A stretch of 64,000 nt of DNA from Streptomyces roseofulvus (GTDB lineage Bacteria > Actinomycetota > Actinomycetes > Streptomycetales > Streptomycetaceae). Each line of letters starts with the position of its first letter. The stretch's first letter is position 1. The notes beneath the pieces are model-generated. The model was not told where the DNA came from, made no database searches, and saw nothing but the letters and a program-made list of their open reading frames with translations. Both the position numbers and the translations under genes were made by a program. The stretch is from positions 7,626,001 through 7,690,000 of the forward strand of contig NZ_BAAAWE010000001.1 of NCBI RefSeq assembly GCF_039534915.1, in the 5' to 3' direction. Below, one piece after another: positions 42,047 through 50,123 of the stretch.

Positions 42047-43145
42047 CCGCCCGACCGCCGTCCGCGACCGGATCAGGCAGGCCCAGCGCTGTGGCCAGCC
42101 GGGAGCGGTGCCAGTGGGGCGGGCCGAAGAGCCGCCCCGAGCCGTGCGCCCGCTTGAAGTAGCGGTGGGCGTCGTGCTCCCAGGTGATGCCGATCCCGCC
42201 GTGCAGCTGGATCATCTCCCCGGCCACGTCGGAGAAGGCCTCCGAGCAGACCGACGCGGCGGTGGCGGCGAGCCGGGTCAGCTCCGGACCGCGCACGCCG
42301 TCCGCGGCGGCGAAGGCGGCGCCGAGCGCGGCGGAGCGGGCCGACTCGACCTGGACGTACGCGTCCGCGAGCCGGTGCTTCACGGCCTGGAAGGAGCCGA
42401 TCGGGCGCCCGAACTGCACCCGCTCCCCGGCGTACGCCACCGTGAGTTCGAGGCACCGCGCGGCCGCCCCGACCTGCTCGGCGGCGAGCGCCGTACAGGC
42501 CAGGTCGAGGACGTGCCGCAGCACCCGGTCGCCGTCGCCCTCGGTGCCGACCGGTCGGCCCTCCGCCCCGTCCAGCACCACCCGCGCCTGCGCCCGGGTG
42601 GCGTCCATCGGGACCGACTCCTCGCGGCCCGCGCCCGGCGCGTCGCCGGGCACCGCGAAGAGCGACACCCCGGCGGAGGTACGGGCGGCCACCAGCAGCG
42701 TCCCGGCGCGCGCCCCGTCCAGCACGTGCTCCTTCACGCCGGTGAGCCGCCAGGAGCCCCCGGGCCCCGGGGCGGCCTCGGTGCGTACCGCCTCCGGCTC
42801 CCAGGAGCCGCCCTCGGCCCAGGCCAGTGCCGCCGTCGCGTCACCCGAGACCAGCCCCGGCAGCAGCGCGGCGCACGCCCCGGGATCACCGGCGGCCAGC
42901 AGCGCCTGCACCGCGAGCACGGCGGAGCCGAGGTACGGGACGGGGCTCAGCTCCCGCCCCAGCTCCTCCATCACCACGTGGACCTCCACGGCCCCGCAGC
43001 CGGCACCGCCGTACTCCTCGGGGACGGCCAGCCCCGCGACGCCGATCTGCTCGACCAGCGGCCGCCAGGCCGCCTCGCCGGGATGCCGCCGCAGCAACGC
43101 CCGCACCGCCGCGCGCAGTTCCTCCTGCTCCTCGGTGAACCTCAT
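42036..43145 (-). CDS. fadE33: Acyl-CoA dehydrogenase, FadE33-like
   Basis: This 369-residue flavoprotein of the acyl-CoA dehydrogenase superfamily has N-terminal helical, middle beta and C-terminal helical domains. AVPEEYGGAGCGAVE, GRPIGSFQAVKHRLADAYVQVE and QLHGGIGITWEHDAHRYFKRAH are typical. It is the last gene of an ATGA-coupled operon echA-fadE31-fadE32-fadE33. In mycobacteria fadE31-32-33 belong to the KstR2 regulon and act late in degradation of the steroid C/D-ring fragment. The symbol is assigned by gene order and family, not by alignment score. Its end overlaps the convergent DUF7691-like gene. Confidence 0.82.
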   Translation of the reverse strand: MRFTEEQEELRAAVRALLRRHPGEAAWRPLVEQIGVAGLAVPEEYGGAGCGAVEVHVVMEELGRELSPVPYLGSAVLAVQALLAAGDPGACAALLPGLVSGDATAALAWAEGGSWEPEAVRTEAAPGPGGSWRLTGVKEHVLDGARAGTLLVAARTSAGVSLFAVPGDAPGAGREESVPMDATRAQARVVLDGAEGRPVGTEGDGDRVLRHVLDLACTALAAEQVGAAARCLELTVAYAGERVQFGRPIGSFQAVKHRLADAYVQVESARSAALGAAFAAADGVRGPELTRLAATAASVCSEAFSDVAGEMIQLHGGIGITWEHDAHRYFKRAHGSGRLFGPPHWHRSRLATALGLPDPVADGGRAVSR

Positions 43146-44224
43146 GCCCCCGCTCCCTTCCCGACGGTGGGCGCGGCGGGACTTCCCGGCGCCCGCGGGT
43201 CCTCCCCGGACAGGTCCCGGCCCCGGGTCTCGGCCGTGGGCCCGGCGAGGACGCGGGCGCGGCAGGAGGCCGGGGACCCCCAGGCGTCGCGGAGCGGGCG
43301 CGCCTTGCGGATCCACAGGGAGAGGTCCAGCTCCTCGGTGTAGCCGACGGCGCCGTGCAGCTGGAGGGCGGTGCGGGCGGCGGCGTGGGCGGCCTCGCCG
43401 GCGGTGACCTTGGCGGCGGCGATCTCGCGGGGCGCCGTCCCGCGCGCGGCCAGGGTCAGCGCGGCCTCGTGGAGCAGGGGCTGGGCGAACTCCAGGGCGA
43501 GGAGGGTGTCGGCCAGCCGGTGCTTCACGGCCTGGAACGAGCCGACGGGGACGCCGAACTGGGTGCGCTGCCGGACATGGGTGACGGTCCGGTCGAGCAG
43601 GGCCCGGCCGAGGCCCAGCGACTGGGCGGCGGTCGCGAGGGCGGCGACCTCGGCGGCGTACCCGGTCGCGGCGGCCGCTTCGGGGCCGCGGGCCAGGACG
43701 GTGCCGCCGGCGGGGCGGAACAACCGGCGGACCGGGTCGGCGGAGCGCTGGACGGGACCGGCCGTGGCGGCGAGGCGGACGGTGTCGCCGTCGGAGACGA
43801 GCACCGCGTCGGCCATGTCCGCGTCGAGCGCGTAGGGGCCGGTGAGGTCCGGGACGCACAGGGAGGCGGTCGCCTCGCCGGCGGCGAGGCGGGGCAGCCA
43901 CGTGCCGGCGGCGGCCTTGTCGCCGAGGCGGTCGAGGAGGGCGGCCGCGGCGACCGTCTCGACCAGCGGGCCGGGGACGGCGTGCCGGCCGAGCTCGGTG
44001 AAGGCGACGGCCAGCTCCACCGGCAGCGGTCCCAGACCGTCGTACGCCTCGGGCACGGCCAGCGCGAAGACGCCGGCCGCCGCGAGCCGGGACCAGAGGG
44101 CGCGCCCCGGGGCGTGGTCGCCGGCCGCCCAGGACCGCGCGGTCGCGGGGGTGTCGGCGGCCGCCAGCAGGGTGTCCAGGGTGCGGGCGAACTCCCGCTG
44201 TTCGTCGTCGAGCAGGAAGCGCAT
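43142..44224 (-). CDS. fadE32: Acyl-CoA dehydrogenase, FadE32-like
   Basis: This 360-residue acyl-CoA dehydrogenase-type protein is shorter in the middle domain than canonical enzymes. It has AVPEAYDGLGPLPVELAVAF, GVPVGSFQAVKHRLADTLLALE and LQLHGAVGYTEELDLSLW. A Pro/Gly/Ala tail of about 40 residues (GPTAETRGRDLSGEDPRAPG onwards) is unusual and probably disordered. It overlaps both neighbours by four bases. In steroid degraders FadE31/FadE32-type pairs form heteromeric enzymes, and the tight coupling here fits this. It is a probable subunit partner of the upstream FadE31-like protein. Confidence 0.82.
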   Translation of the reverse strand: MRFLLDDEQREFARTLDTLLAAADTPATARSWAAGDHAPGRALWSRLAAAGVFALAVPEAYDGLGPLPVELAVAFTELGRHAVPGPLVETVAAAALLDRLGDKAAAGTWLPRLAAGEATASLCVPDLTGPYALDADMADAVLVSDGDTVRLAATAGPVQRSADPVRRLFRPAGGTVLARGPEAAAATGYAAEVAALATAAQSLGLGRALLDRTVTHVRQRTQFGVPVGSFQAVKHRLADTLLALEFAQPLLHEAALTLAARGTAPREIAAAKVTAGEAAHAAARTALQLHGAVGYTEELDLSLWIRKARPLRDAWGSPASCRARVLAGPTAETRGRDLSGEDPRAPGSPAAPTVGKGAGA

Positions 44225-45393
44225 CACCGGCGTCCCTTCGGGAGGCCGAGCAGTCGCTCGGCGATGATGTCGCGCTGGATCTCGTTGGTCCCGGCGTAGA
44301 TCGGCCCGGCCAGGGCGAAGGTGTGGCCCTCGGCCCAGGCGCCGTGCGCGGGTGCCTCCGGGGCCTCGTCGGAGAGTTCGCCGTACGGCCCGAGGAGGTC
44401 GAGGGCGGTCTCGTGGAGGGCGATGTCCAGCTCGGACCAGAAGACCTTGTTGAGGCTGGACTCGGCGCCGAGGGAGCCGCCGGCGGCGAGCCGCGAGGCG
44501 TTGGCGTAGGTGAAGAGGCGGTAGGCGCGGGCGCCGATGACGGTGTCGGCGACCCGGTCGCGGACGGCGGTGTCGGCGGGGTCGGCGCGCTCGCGCCAGA
44601 GCGCCGCGAGCCGGTCGGCGGCGGCGGAGAACCGGCCGGGGCTGCGCAGGGTCAGTCCGCGTTCGTTGCCGGCGGTGCTCATGGCGACCCGCCAGCCGTC
44701 CCCGGGGGCGCCGATGACGTCCTCGTCGGGCACGAACACGTCGTCGAGGAAGAGTTCGGCGAAGGCGGGCTTGCCGTCGAGCCGGCCGACGGGCCGCACG
44801 GTGACGCCCTCGGCGTCGAGCGGGAACATGAGGTACGTCAGTCCCCGGTGCGGCCGGTCGGCCCCCGGGTCGCTGCGGAAGAGGCCGAAGGCGCGGTCCG
44901 CGAAGGCGGCCCGGGAGGACCAGGTCTTCTGGCCGCGGAGCAGCCAGCCCCCCTCGGTGCGGACGGCGGCGGAGCGCAGGCTCGCGAGGTCGGAGCCGGA
45001 CTCGGGCTCGGACCACGCCTGGGCCCAGACGACCTCCCCGGACGCCGTCGGGGGCAGGAGGCGGGCGCGCTGTTCGGCGGTGCCGTGCTCGAAGAGCGTG
45101 GGGGCGAGCAGGTTGATGCCGTTCTGGCCGACCCGGCCGGGGGCGCCCGCGGCGTAGTACTCCTCCTCGAAGACCAGCCACTGGAGGACGGAGCAGCCGC
45201 GGCCGCCGTACTCCTCGGGCCAGGAGACCACCGACCAGCGGTCGGCGGCGAGTTCGGCCTCCCAGGCACGGTGGGCGGCGAAGCCCTCGGCGGTTTCCAG
45301 GGAGGGCAGGGGCGTGGTCGGCACGTGGTCGGCGAGCCAGGCGCGGGCCTCGGCCCGGAAGGCGTCGTCCGCCGCGGAGAAGTCGAGGTCCAT
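44224..45393 (-). CDS. fadE31: Acyl-CoA dehydrogenase, FadE31-like
   Basis: This 389-residue acyl-CoA dehydrogenase has intact FAD and substrate motifs: WPEEYGGRGCSVLQWLVFEEE, AQAWSEPESGSDLASL, GQKTWSSRAAFADRAF and the C-terminal IYAGTNEIQRDIIAERLLGLPKG. The latter two are typical of the enzymes acting on bulky steroid-derived CoA esters (FadE26-FadE34 types). It starts by a 4-base overlap with the echA stop and ends with an overlap to fadE32. By order it is the FadE31 counterpart of the KstR2 regulon. Confidence 0.85.
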   Translation of the reverse strand: MDLDFSAADDAFRAEARAWLADHVPTTPLPSLETAEGFAAHRAWEAELAADRWSVVSWPEEYGGRGCSVLQWLVFEEEYYAAGAPGRVGQNGINLLAPTLFEHGTAEQRARLLPPTASGEVVWAQAWSEPESGSDLASLRSAAVRTEGGWLLRGQKTWSSRAAFADRAFGLFRSDPGADRPHRGLTYLMFPLDAEGVTVRPVGRLDGKPAFAELFLDDVFVPDEDVIGAPGDGWRVAMSTAGNERGLTLRSPGRFSAAADRLAALWRERADPADTAVRDRVADTVIGARAYRLFTYANASRLAAGGSLGAESSLNKVFWSELDIALHETALDLLGPYGELSDEAPEAPAHGAWAEGHTFALAGPIYAGTNEIQRDIIAERLLGLPKGRR

Positions 45394-46247
45394 CAGGCTC
45401 CCGCCGCCTTCATGGCGTGGATGTCCATGCCGCCGAGCGCGTCGCGGGCGGTCTCGGCGTTGTGCGCGTGCGCGAGGTGGTGGAGGCCGAAGACGGCGTC
45501 CATGCCGGTGTGCAGGCCCTGGAGGTCCTCGGCCTGGTTGACGGCCCGCTTGGTGAGCGCGAGCCCGAGGCGCGGCATCTCGGCGATCCGGTGCGCCAGC
45601 TCCAGGGTCCTGGCTTCCAGTTCGGCGCGGGGGACGACCCGGTTGACCATGCCGACCTCGTGGGCGCGGCGGGCGCTCATCCGGTCGCCGGTGTAGAGGA
45701 ACTCCTTGGCGATCCGGGGCGGCATCACCCAGGGGTGGGCGAAGTACTCGACGCCGGGGATGCCCATGCGGACCACCGGGTCGGCGAAGAAGGCGTCCTC
45801 GGAGGCGACGATCAGGTCGCAGATCCAGGCGAGCATCAGACCGCCGGCGACGCAGGCGCCCTGCACCGAGGCGACGACCGGCTTGGGCAGTTCGCGCCAG
45901 CGGCGGCACATGCCCAGGTAGACCTCGGACTCGCGGGCGAAGCGGCTCTCCGCGCCCTCCTTGTCCGAGTGGTCCCACCAGAGGCCGGCCCTGCGCTCGA
46001 AGGGCAGGTGCGCGTCGCGCTCGGGGGTGCCGATGTCGTGGCCGGCGGAGAAGTGCTCGCCGGCGCCGGCGAGGACGACGACCTTGACCTCGTCGTCGCC
46101 GGCCGCGCGGTAGAAGGCGCGGTCGAGGGCGTAGGTCATCGCGGAGTTCTGGGCGTTGCGGTACTCGGGCCGGTCCATGGTGACGACCGCGACGGGGCCC
46201 CGCCGTTCGTAGCGGACGGGCTCGGACGTGGTGCGGGCAGCGGACAT
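45393..46247 (-). CDS. Enoyl-CoA hydratase/isomerase family protein
   Basis: This 284-residue crotonase-fold protein is the first gene of the operon reading into fadE31-32-33. The oxyanion-hole strands are present: VVVLAGAGEHFSAGHDIG and VVASVQGACVAGGLMLAWICD. A clear glutamate for hydration is seen only in part (FADPVVRMGIPGVEY), so isomerase or hydrolase chemistry is possible. In mycobacteria this position, next to fadE31 and divergent from fadE30, is held by the ligase gene fadD3; here the hydratase takes its place. The KstR2-like palindrome lies 13 bases upstream of its ATG. Confidence 0.88.
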   Translation of the reverse strand: MSAARTTSEPVRYERRGPVAVVTMDRPEYRNAQNSAMTYALDRAFYRAAGDDEVKVVVLAGAGEHFSAGHDIGTPERDAHLPFERRAGLWWDHSDKEGAESRFARESEVYLGMCRRWRELPKPVVASVQGACVAGGLMLAWICDLIVASEDAFFADPVVRMGIPGVEYFAHPWVMPPRIAKEFLYTGDRMSARRAHEVGMVNRVVPRAELEARTLELAHRIAEMPRLGLALTKRAVNQAEDLQGLHTGMDAVFGLHHLAHAHNAETARDALGGMDIHAMKAAGA

Positions 46248-46259
46248 CCGCCCTCCTTC

Positions 46260-46279
46260 CCTAACAAGTGTTTGGTAGG
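46260..46279. promoter_or_regulatory. KstR2-like operator 1 (echA / fadE30 divergent gap)
   Basis: CCTAACAAGTGTTTGGTAGG, an imperfect palindrome. The inner 14 bases (46263-46276) match the KstR2 consensus AnCAAGnnCTTGnT at 9 of 10 fixed positions. It fills the 45-base gap between two divergent start codons, so repressor binding would block both operons. Confidence 0.8.
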
Positions 46280-46292
46280 TTAACGTACGGCC

Positions 46293-47459
46293 ATGAGCGA
46301 CGTCGAGGAGTTCCGCCGAGAGGCCCGCGGCTGGCTGCGGGCGCATCTCACCGGCGAGTTCGCGGCCCTGCGCGGCCGCGGCGGCCCCGGACGCGAGCAC
46401 GAGGCGCACACCGAACGCCTCGCCTGGGAACGGCACATGGCCGCCCACGGATGGACCTGCGTCGGCTGGCCGAAGGAGTACGGCGGCCGCGGCGCGAGCC
46501 TGGAGGAGCAGGTCGCCTTCCACGAGGAGTACGCCCTCGCCGACGCCCCCGCGCGCGTCGGCCACATCGGCGAACAGCTCCTCGGGCCCACCCTCATCGC
46601 CTTCGGCACCCCGGCCCAGCGCGCCCGCTTCCTGCCCCGGATCGTCGCCGTCGACGAACTCTGGTGCCAGGGCTACTCCGAACCCGACGCCGGCTCCGAC
46701 CTGGCCAACGTCCGCACCCGCGCCGAACGCGACGGCGACGACTGGGTGGTCACCGGACAGAAGGTGTGGACCTCAGGCGCGCACGAGGCCGACTGGTGCT
46801 TCGTCGTCGCCCGCACCGAACCCGGCTCGACCCGCCACCACGGCCTCTCCTACCTCCTCGTCCCGCTGGCCGCCCCCGGTGTCGAGATCCGGCCGATCGT
46901 CCAGCTCACCGGCACCTCCGAGTTCAACGAGGTGTTCTTCGACGGGGCCAGGACCGACGCCGGCCACCTGGTCGGCGCCCCCGGCGACGGCTGGAAGGTC
47001 GCCCTGGCCACCCTCGGCTTCGAGCGCGGCGTCTCCACCCTCGGCCAGCAGGTCGGCTTCCGCCGCGAACTGGAGGCCGTCATCGAGCTGGCCAAGCGGA
47101 ACGGCGCCGCCGCCGACCCCCTCGTCCGCGACCGGATCGCCCGCGCCTGGACCGGGCTGGAGACCATCCGCTTCAACGCGCTCAGGATGCTCGGCGGCGT
47201 CGCGGCCGGAGCCCCCGGGCCCGAAGCCTCCATCAACAAGATCTTCTGGGCCACCTGGCACCGCGAACTCGGCGAACTCGCCATGGACGTCTGCGGCGCC
47301 GACGGCATGCTCGCCGCCGGGGAACCGTACGACCTCACCGACTGGCAGCGCCTCTACCTCTTCTCCCGCGCCGACACCCTCTACGCCGGCTCCAACGAGA
47401 TCCAGCGCACCATCATCGCCGAGCGCGTCCTCGGCCTGCCCAAGGAGGCCCGCCCGTGA
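46293..47459 (+). CDS. fadE30: Acyl-CoA dehydrogenase, FadE30-like
   Basis: This 388-residue acyl-CoA dehydrogenase has WPKEYGGRGASLEEQVAFHEE, QGYSEPDAGSDLANVRTRAE, GQKVWTSGAHEADWCFVVART and a C-terminal LYAGSNEIQRTIIAERVLGLPKE. In mycobacteria FadE30 carries out the first dehydrogenation of the 5-hydroxy HIP-CoA derivative. It starts an operon with ipdF, kstR2 and fadA6, coupled by GTGA overlaps, and is divergent from echA across a KstR2-like site. A Shine-Dalgarno sequence is weak, in line with the very short leader. Confidence 0.88.
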   Translation: MSDVEEFRREARGWLRAHLTGEFAALRGRGGPGREHEAHTERLAWERHMAAHGWTCVGWPKEYGGRGASLEEQVAFHEEYALADAPARVGHIGEQLLGPTLIAFGTPAQRARFLPRIVAVDELWCQGYSEPDAGSDLANVRTRAERDGDDWVVTGQKVWTSGAHEADWCFVVARTEPGSTRHHGLSYLLVPLAAPGVEIRPIVQLTGTSEFNEVFFDGARTDAGHLVGAPGDGWKVALATLGFERGVSTLGQQVGFRRELEAVIELAKRNGAAADPLVRDRIARAWTGLETIRFNALRMLGGVAAGAPGPEASINKIFWATWHRELGELAMDVCGADGMLAAGEPYDLTDWQRLYLFSRADTLYAGSNEIQRTIIAERVLGLPKEARP

Positions 47460-48244
47460 CCGGCGCCCCACCCCCCTACCTCCCCGGCCACGGCCTCCTC
47501 GCCGGCCGCTCCGCCGTCGTCACCGCCGCCGCCGGCGCCGGCATCGGCGGCGCCACCGCCCGCCGCCTCCTGGAGGAGGGCGCCCGGATCGTGCTCTCCG
47601 ACGCCCACGCCCGCCGCCTCAAGGAGTCCGAGGCCGCGCTCGCCGCCGAGTTCGGCGCCGACCGGGTGGCCGCCCTGCCCTGCGACGTCACCGACGAGTC
47701 GCGCGTGACCGCCCTCCTCGATCTCGCCGAGGAACGGCACGGACGCCTCGACATCGTCGTCAACAACGCCGGACTCGGCGGCACCGCCGACCTCGTCGAC
47801 ATGACCGACGACCAGTGGGACAAGGTCCTCGACGTCACCCTCAACGGCACCTTCCGCTGCACCCGCGCCGCTCTGCGCCGGATGAGGGCCGCCGGCACCG
47901 GCGGCGTCATCGTCAACAACGCCTCCGTGATCGGCTGGCGCGCCCAGAAGGGGCAGGCCCACTACGCCGCCGCCAAGGCCGGCGTCATGGCCCTCACCCG
48001 GTGCGCCGCGCTGGAGGCCGCCGCGTACGGCGTCCGCGTCAACGCCGTCTCGCCGTCCCTCGCCATGCACCCCCACCTCGTGAAGGTCACCACCCCCGAA
48101 CTCCTCGAAGAGCTCACCTCCCGCGAGGCGTTCGGCCGGTACGCCGAGCCGTGGGAGGTCGCCAACGTCATCGTCTTCCTCGCCAGCGGGTACGCGTCCT
48201 ACCTCACCGGCGAGGTCCTCTCGGTCAGCAGCCAGCACCCGTGA
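47456..48244 (+). CDS. ipdF: Short-chain dehydrogenase, IpdF-like
   Basis: This 262-residue NAD(P)-dependent oxidoreductase has the Rossmann motif VVTAAAGAGIGGATARR (TGxxxGxG variant), NNAGLGGTAD, catalytic Ser in NNASVIGWRAQ and YAAAK. The segment GHGLLAGR at the start and the end SYLTGEVLSVSSQHP closely resemble mycobacterial IpdF. That enzyme oxidises the 5-hydroxyl of the HIP-CoA derivative. GTG 47456 overlaps the fadE30 stop, with AAGGAGG ten bases upstream inside fadE30. Its own stop overlaps the kstR2 start. Confidence 0.9.
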   Translation: MTGAPPPYLPGHGLLAGRSAVVTAAAGAGIGGATARRLLEEGARIVLSDAHARRLKESEAALAAEFGADRVAALPCDVTDESRVTALLDLAEERHGRLDIVVNNAGLGGTADLVDMTDDQWDKVLDVTLNGTFRCTRAALRRMRAAGTGGVIVNNASVIGWRAQKGQAHYAAAKAGVMALTRCAALEAAAYGVRVNAVSPSLAMHPHLVKVTTPELLEELTSREAFGRYAEPWEVANVIVFLASGYASYLTGEVLSVSSQHP

Positions 48245-48885
48245 GACCGGCGCCCGAGCGGCGCCGCGAACTCCTGGACACGGCCGCCGAGGTGTTCGCC
48301 GCCCAGGGGTACGACGCCACCACCGTCCGCCGGATCGCCGACGCGGCCGGGCTCCTCGCGGGCAGCCTCTACTACCACTTCGACTCCAAGGAGTCGATGC
48401 TCGACGAGATCCTCTCCGGCTTCCTCGACGACCTGTGGACCCGGTACGACCGCGTGCTCGCCGCCGGCCTCCGCCCCCGGGAGACCCTGGAGGCCCTCGT
48501 CACCGCGTCGTTCCGCGAGATCGACCGGCACCGCGCCGCCGTCGCCATCTACCAGAAGGAGTCCGGCCGGCTGCGGGACCAGCCGCGCTTCGGCTACCTC
48601 GCCGACGCCCAGCGGCGGTTCGAGCACGCCTGGCTCCGCACCCTGGAGTTTGGCGTGGCCGCCGGGGACTTCCGCACCGACCTCGACGTCCGGCTCACCT
48701 ACCGCTTCGTGCGCGACACCGTCTGGGTCGCCGCGTCCTGGTACCGGCCGGGCGGACGGCACAGCCCGGAGGAGATCGCCCGCCAGTACCTCTCGATGGT
48801 GCTGGAGGGCATCGCCCTCCGGAACGGACAACGGGCGCGCGCACACCAGGCGCACGCACCACGGACGCACGAACCGTACGAATGA
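48241..48885 (+). CDS. kstR2: TetR family repressor, KstR2-like
   Basis: This 214-residue TetR regulator has the helix-turn-helix TTVRRIADAAGLLAGSLYYHFDSKESMLDEIL (about 25-56) and a ligand domain containing YQKESGRLRDQPRFGYL and RFVRDTVWVAASWYRPGG. These blocks are the same as in mycobacterial KstR2, which represses the HIP catabolic genes and is released by HIP-CoA. The tail (about 195-214) is longer than in KstR2. GTG 48241 overlaps the ipdF stop. Two palindromes of KstR2 type lie in the two divergent gaps of the cluster, so it probably controls four operons, including its own. Confidence 0.9.
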   Translation: MRPAPERRRELLDTAAEVFAAQGYDATTVRRIADAAGLLAGSLYYHFDSKESMLDEILSGFLDDLWTRYDRVLAAGLRPRETLEALVTASFREIDRHRAAVAIYQKESGRLRDQPRFGYLADAQRRFEHAWLRTLEFGVAAGDFRTDLDVRLTYRFVRDTVWVAASWYRPGGRHSPEEIARQYLSMVLEGIALRNGQRARAHQAHAPRTHEPYE

Positions 48886-48894
48886 GGAGTCACC

Positions 48895-50052
48895 ATGCCC
48901 GAGGCCTACATCGTAGAAGCGGTCCGCACCCCCGTCGGCCGGCGCAACGGCGGGCTGTCCGCCGTCCACCCGGCCGACCTCGGCGCGCACGCCCTGAAGG
49001 CCCTGATGGACCGCTCGGGCGTCGACCCGGCGGCCGTCGAGGACGTCGTCCTCGGCTGCCTGGACACCGTCGGCCCGCAGGCCGGCGACATCGCCCGCAC
49101 CTGCTGGCTGGCCGCCGGACTGCCCGAGGAGGTGCCGGGCGTGACCGTGGACCGGCAGTGCGGCTCCTCCCAGCAGGCCCTGCACTTCGCCGCCCAGGGC
49201 GTCCTCTCCGGCACCCAGGACCTGGTCGTCGCCGGTGGCACGCAGAACATGTCCATGGTCCCCATCGCCTTCGCCAGCCGCCAGGCTGCCGCCCCGCTGG
49301 GCCTCACCGAGGGCCCCTACGCGGGCTCCGCGGGCTGGCGGGCGCGCTACGGCGACCAGCCGGTCAACCAGTTCCACGGCGCCGAGCTCATCGCCGAGAA
49401 GTGGGGCATCTCCCGCCGGGACATGGAGGAGTTCGCCCTCCGCTCGCACCGGCGGGCGATCCGCGCCGTCGACGAGGGCCGCTTCGACCGCGAGATCGTC
49501 CCGTACGGGGACGTCACCGGCGACGAGGGCCCGCGCCGGGACACCTCCCTGGAGAAGATGGCCGGACTGAACCCGGTCGTGGAGGGCGGACGGATCACCG
49601 CCGCCGTCTCCTCCCAGGTCTCCGACGGCGCCTCGGCCATGCTGCTCGCCAGTGAGCGGGCCGTGCGCGAGCACGGCCTCACCCCGCGCGCCCGGATCCA
49701 CCACCTCTCCGTGCGCGGCGAGGACCCCATCCGGATGCTGTCCGCGCCGATCCCGGCGACGGCGTACGCGCTGAAGAAGGCCGGCATGACCCTCGAAGAC
49801 ATCGACCTCGTCGAGATCAACGAGGCGTTCGCCCCGGTCGTCCTCGCCTGGCTGAAGGAGACCGGCGCCGACCCGGAGAAGGTGAACGTCAACGGCGGCG
49901 CCATCGCCCTCGGCCACCCCCTGGGCGCGACCGGCACCAAGCTGGCCGTCACCCTGCTCCACGAACTGGAGCGCACCGGAGGCCGCTACGGCCTCCAGAC
50001 CATGTGCGAGGGCGGCGGCCAGGCGAATGTGACGATCATCGAGCGGCTGTAG
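48895..50052 (+). CDS. fadA6: Thiolase, FadA6-like
   Basis: This 385-residue acetyl-CoA acyltransferase has nucleophile Cys 89 in TVDRQCGSSQQAL, NEAFAPVVLAW, the GGAIALGHPLGATG histidine motif and MCEGGGQANVTIIE with the second cysteine. It is of the FadA6 type, which thiolytically cleaves the ring-opened HIP-CoA product in the KstR2 pathway. GAGGAGT precedes the ATG by four bases, and it follows kstR2 by nine bases, as last gene of the fadE30 operon. A hairpin terminator follows in the convergent gap to ipdC. Confidence 0.92.
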   Translation: MPEAYIVEAVRTPVGRRNGGLSAVHPADLGAHALKALMDRSGVDPAAVEDVVLGCLDTVGPQAGDIARTCWLAAGLPEEVPGVTVDRQCGSSQQALHFAAQGVLSGTQDLVVAGGTQNMSMVPIAFASRQAAAPLGLTEGPYAGSAGWRARYGDQPVNQFHGAELIAEKWGISRRDMEEFALRSHRRAIRAVDEGRFDREIVPYGDVTGDEGPRRDTSLEKMAGLNPVVEGGRITAAVSSQVSDGASAMLLASERAVREHGLTPRARIHHLSVRGEDPIRMLSAPIPATAYALKKAGMTLEDIDLVEINEAFAPVVLAWLKETGADPEKVNVNGGAIALGHPLGATGTKLAVTLLHELERTGGRYGLQTMCEGGGQANVTIIERL

Positions 50053-50078
50053 GGCATGGGCCGGGGCGGGAGGCGGGT

Positions 50079-50106
50079 CCGCCGGGGTGGGCGTTCGCCC
50101 CGGCGG
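50079..50106. terminator. Hairpin between convergent fadA6 and ipdC
   Basis: CCGCCGGGG (50079-50087) pairs with CCCCGGCGG (50098-50106) across a 10-base loop, in the 71-base gap between two stop codons. Confidence 0.6.
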
Positions 50107-50123
50107 TCGTCGGGTGCGCGGGG

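Noticed and set aside
42036..45393. Run of acyl-CoA dehydrogenases considered as part of a polyketide or lipid-antibiotic cluster
   Set aside because: No synthase, carrier protein or ligase is present; gene order and IpdA/B, EchA20 and KstR2 features point to steroid-ring catabolism.
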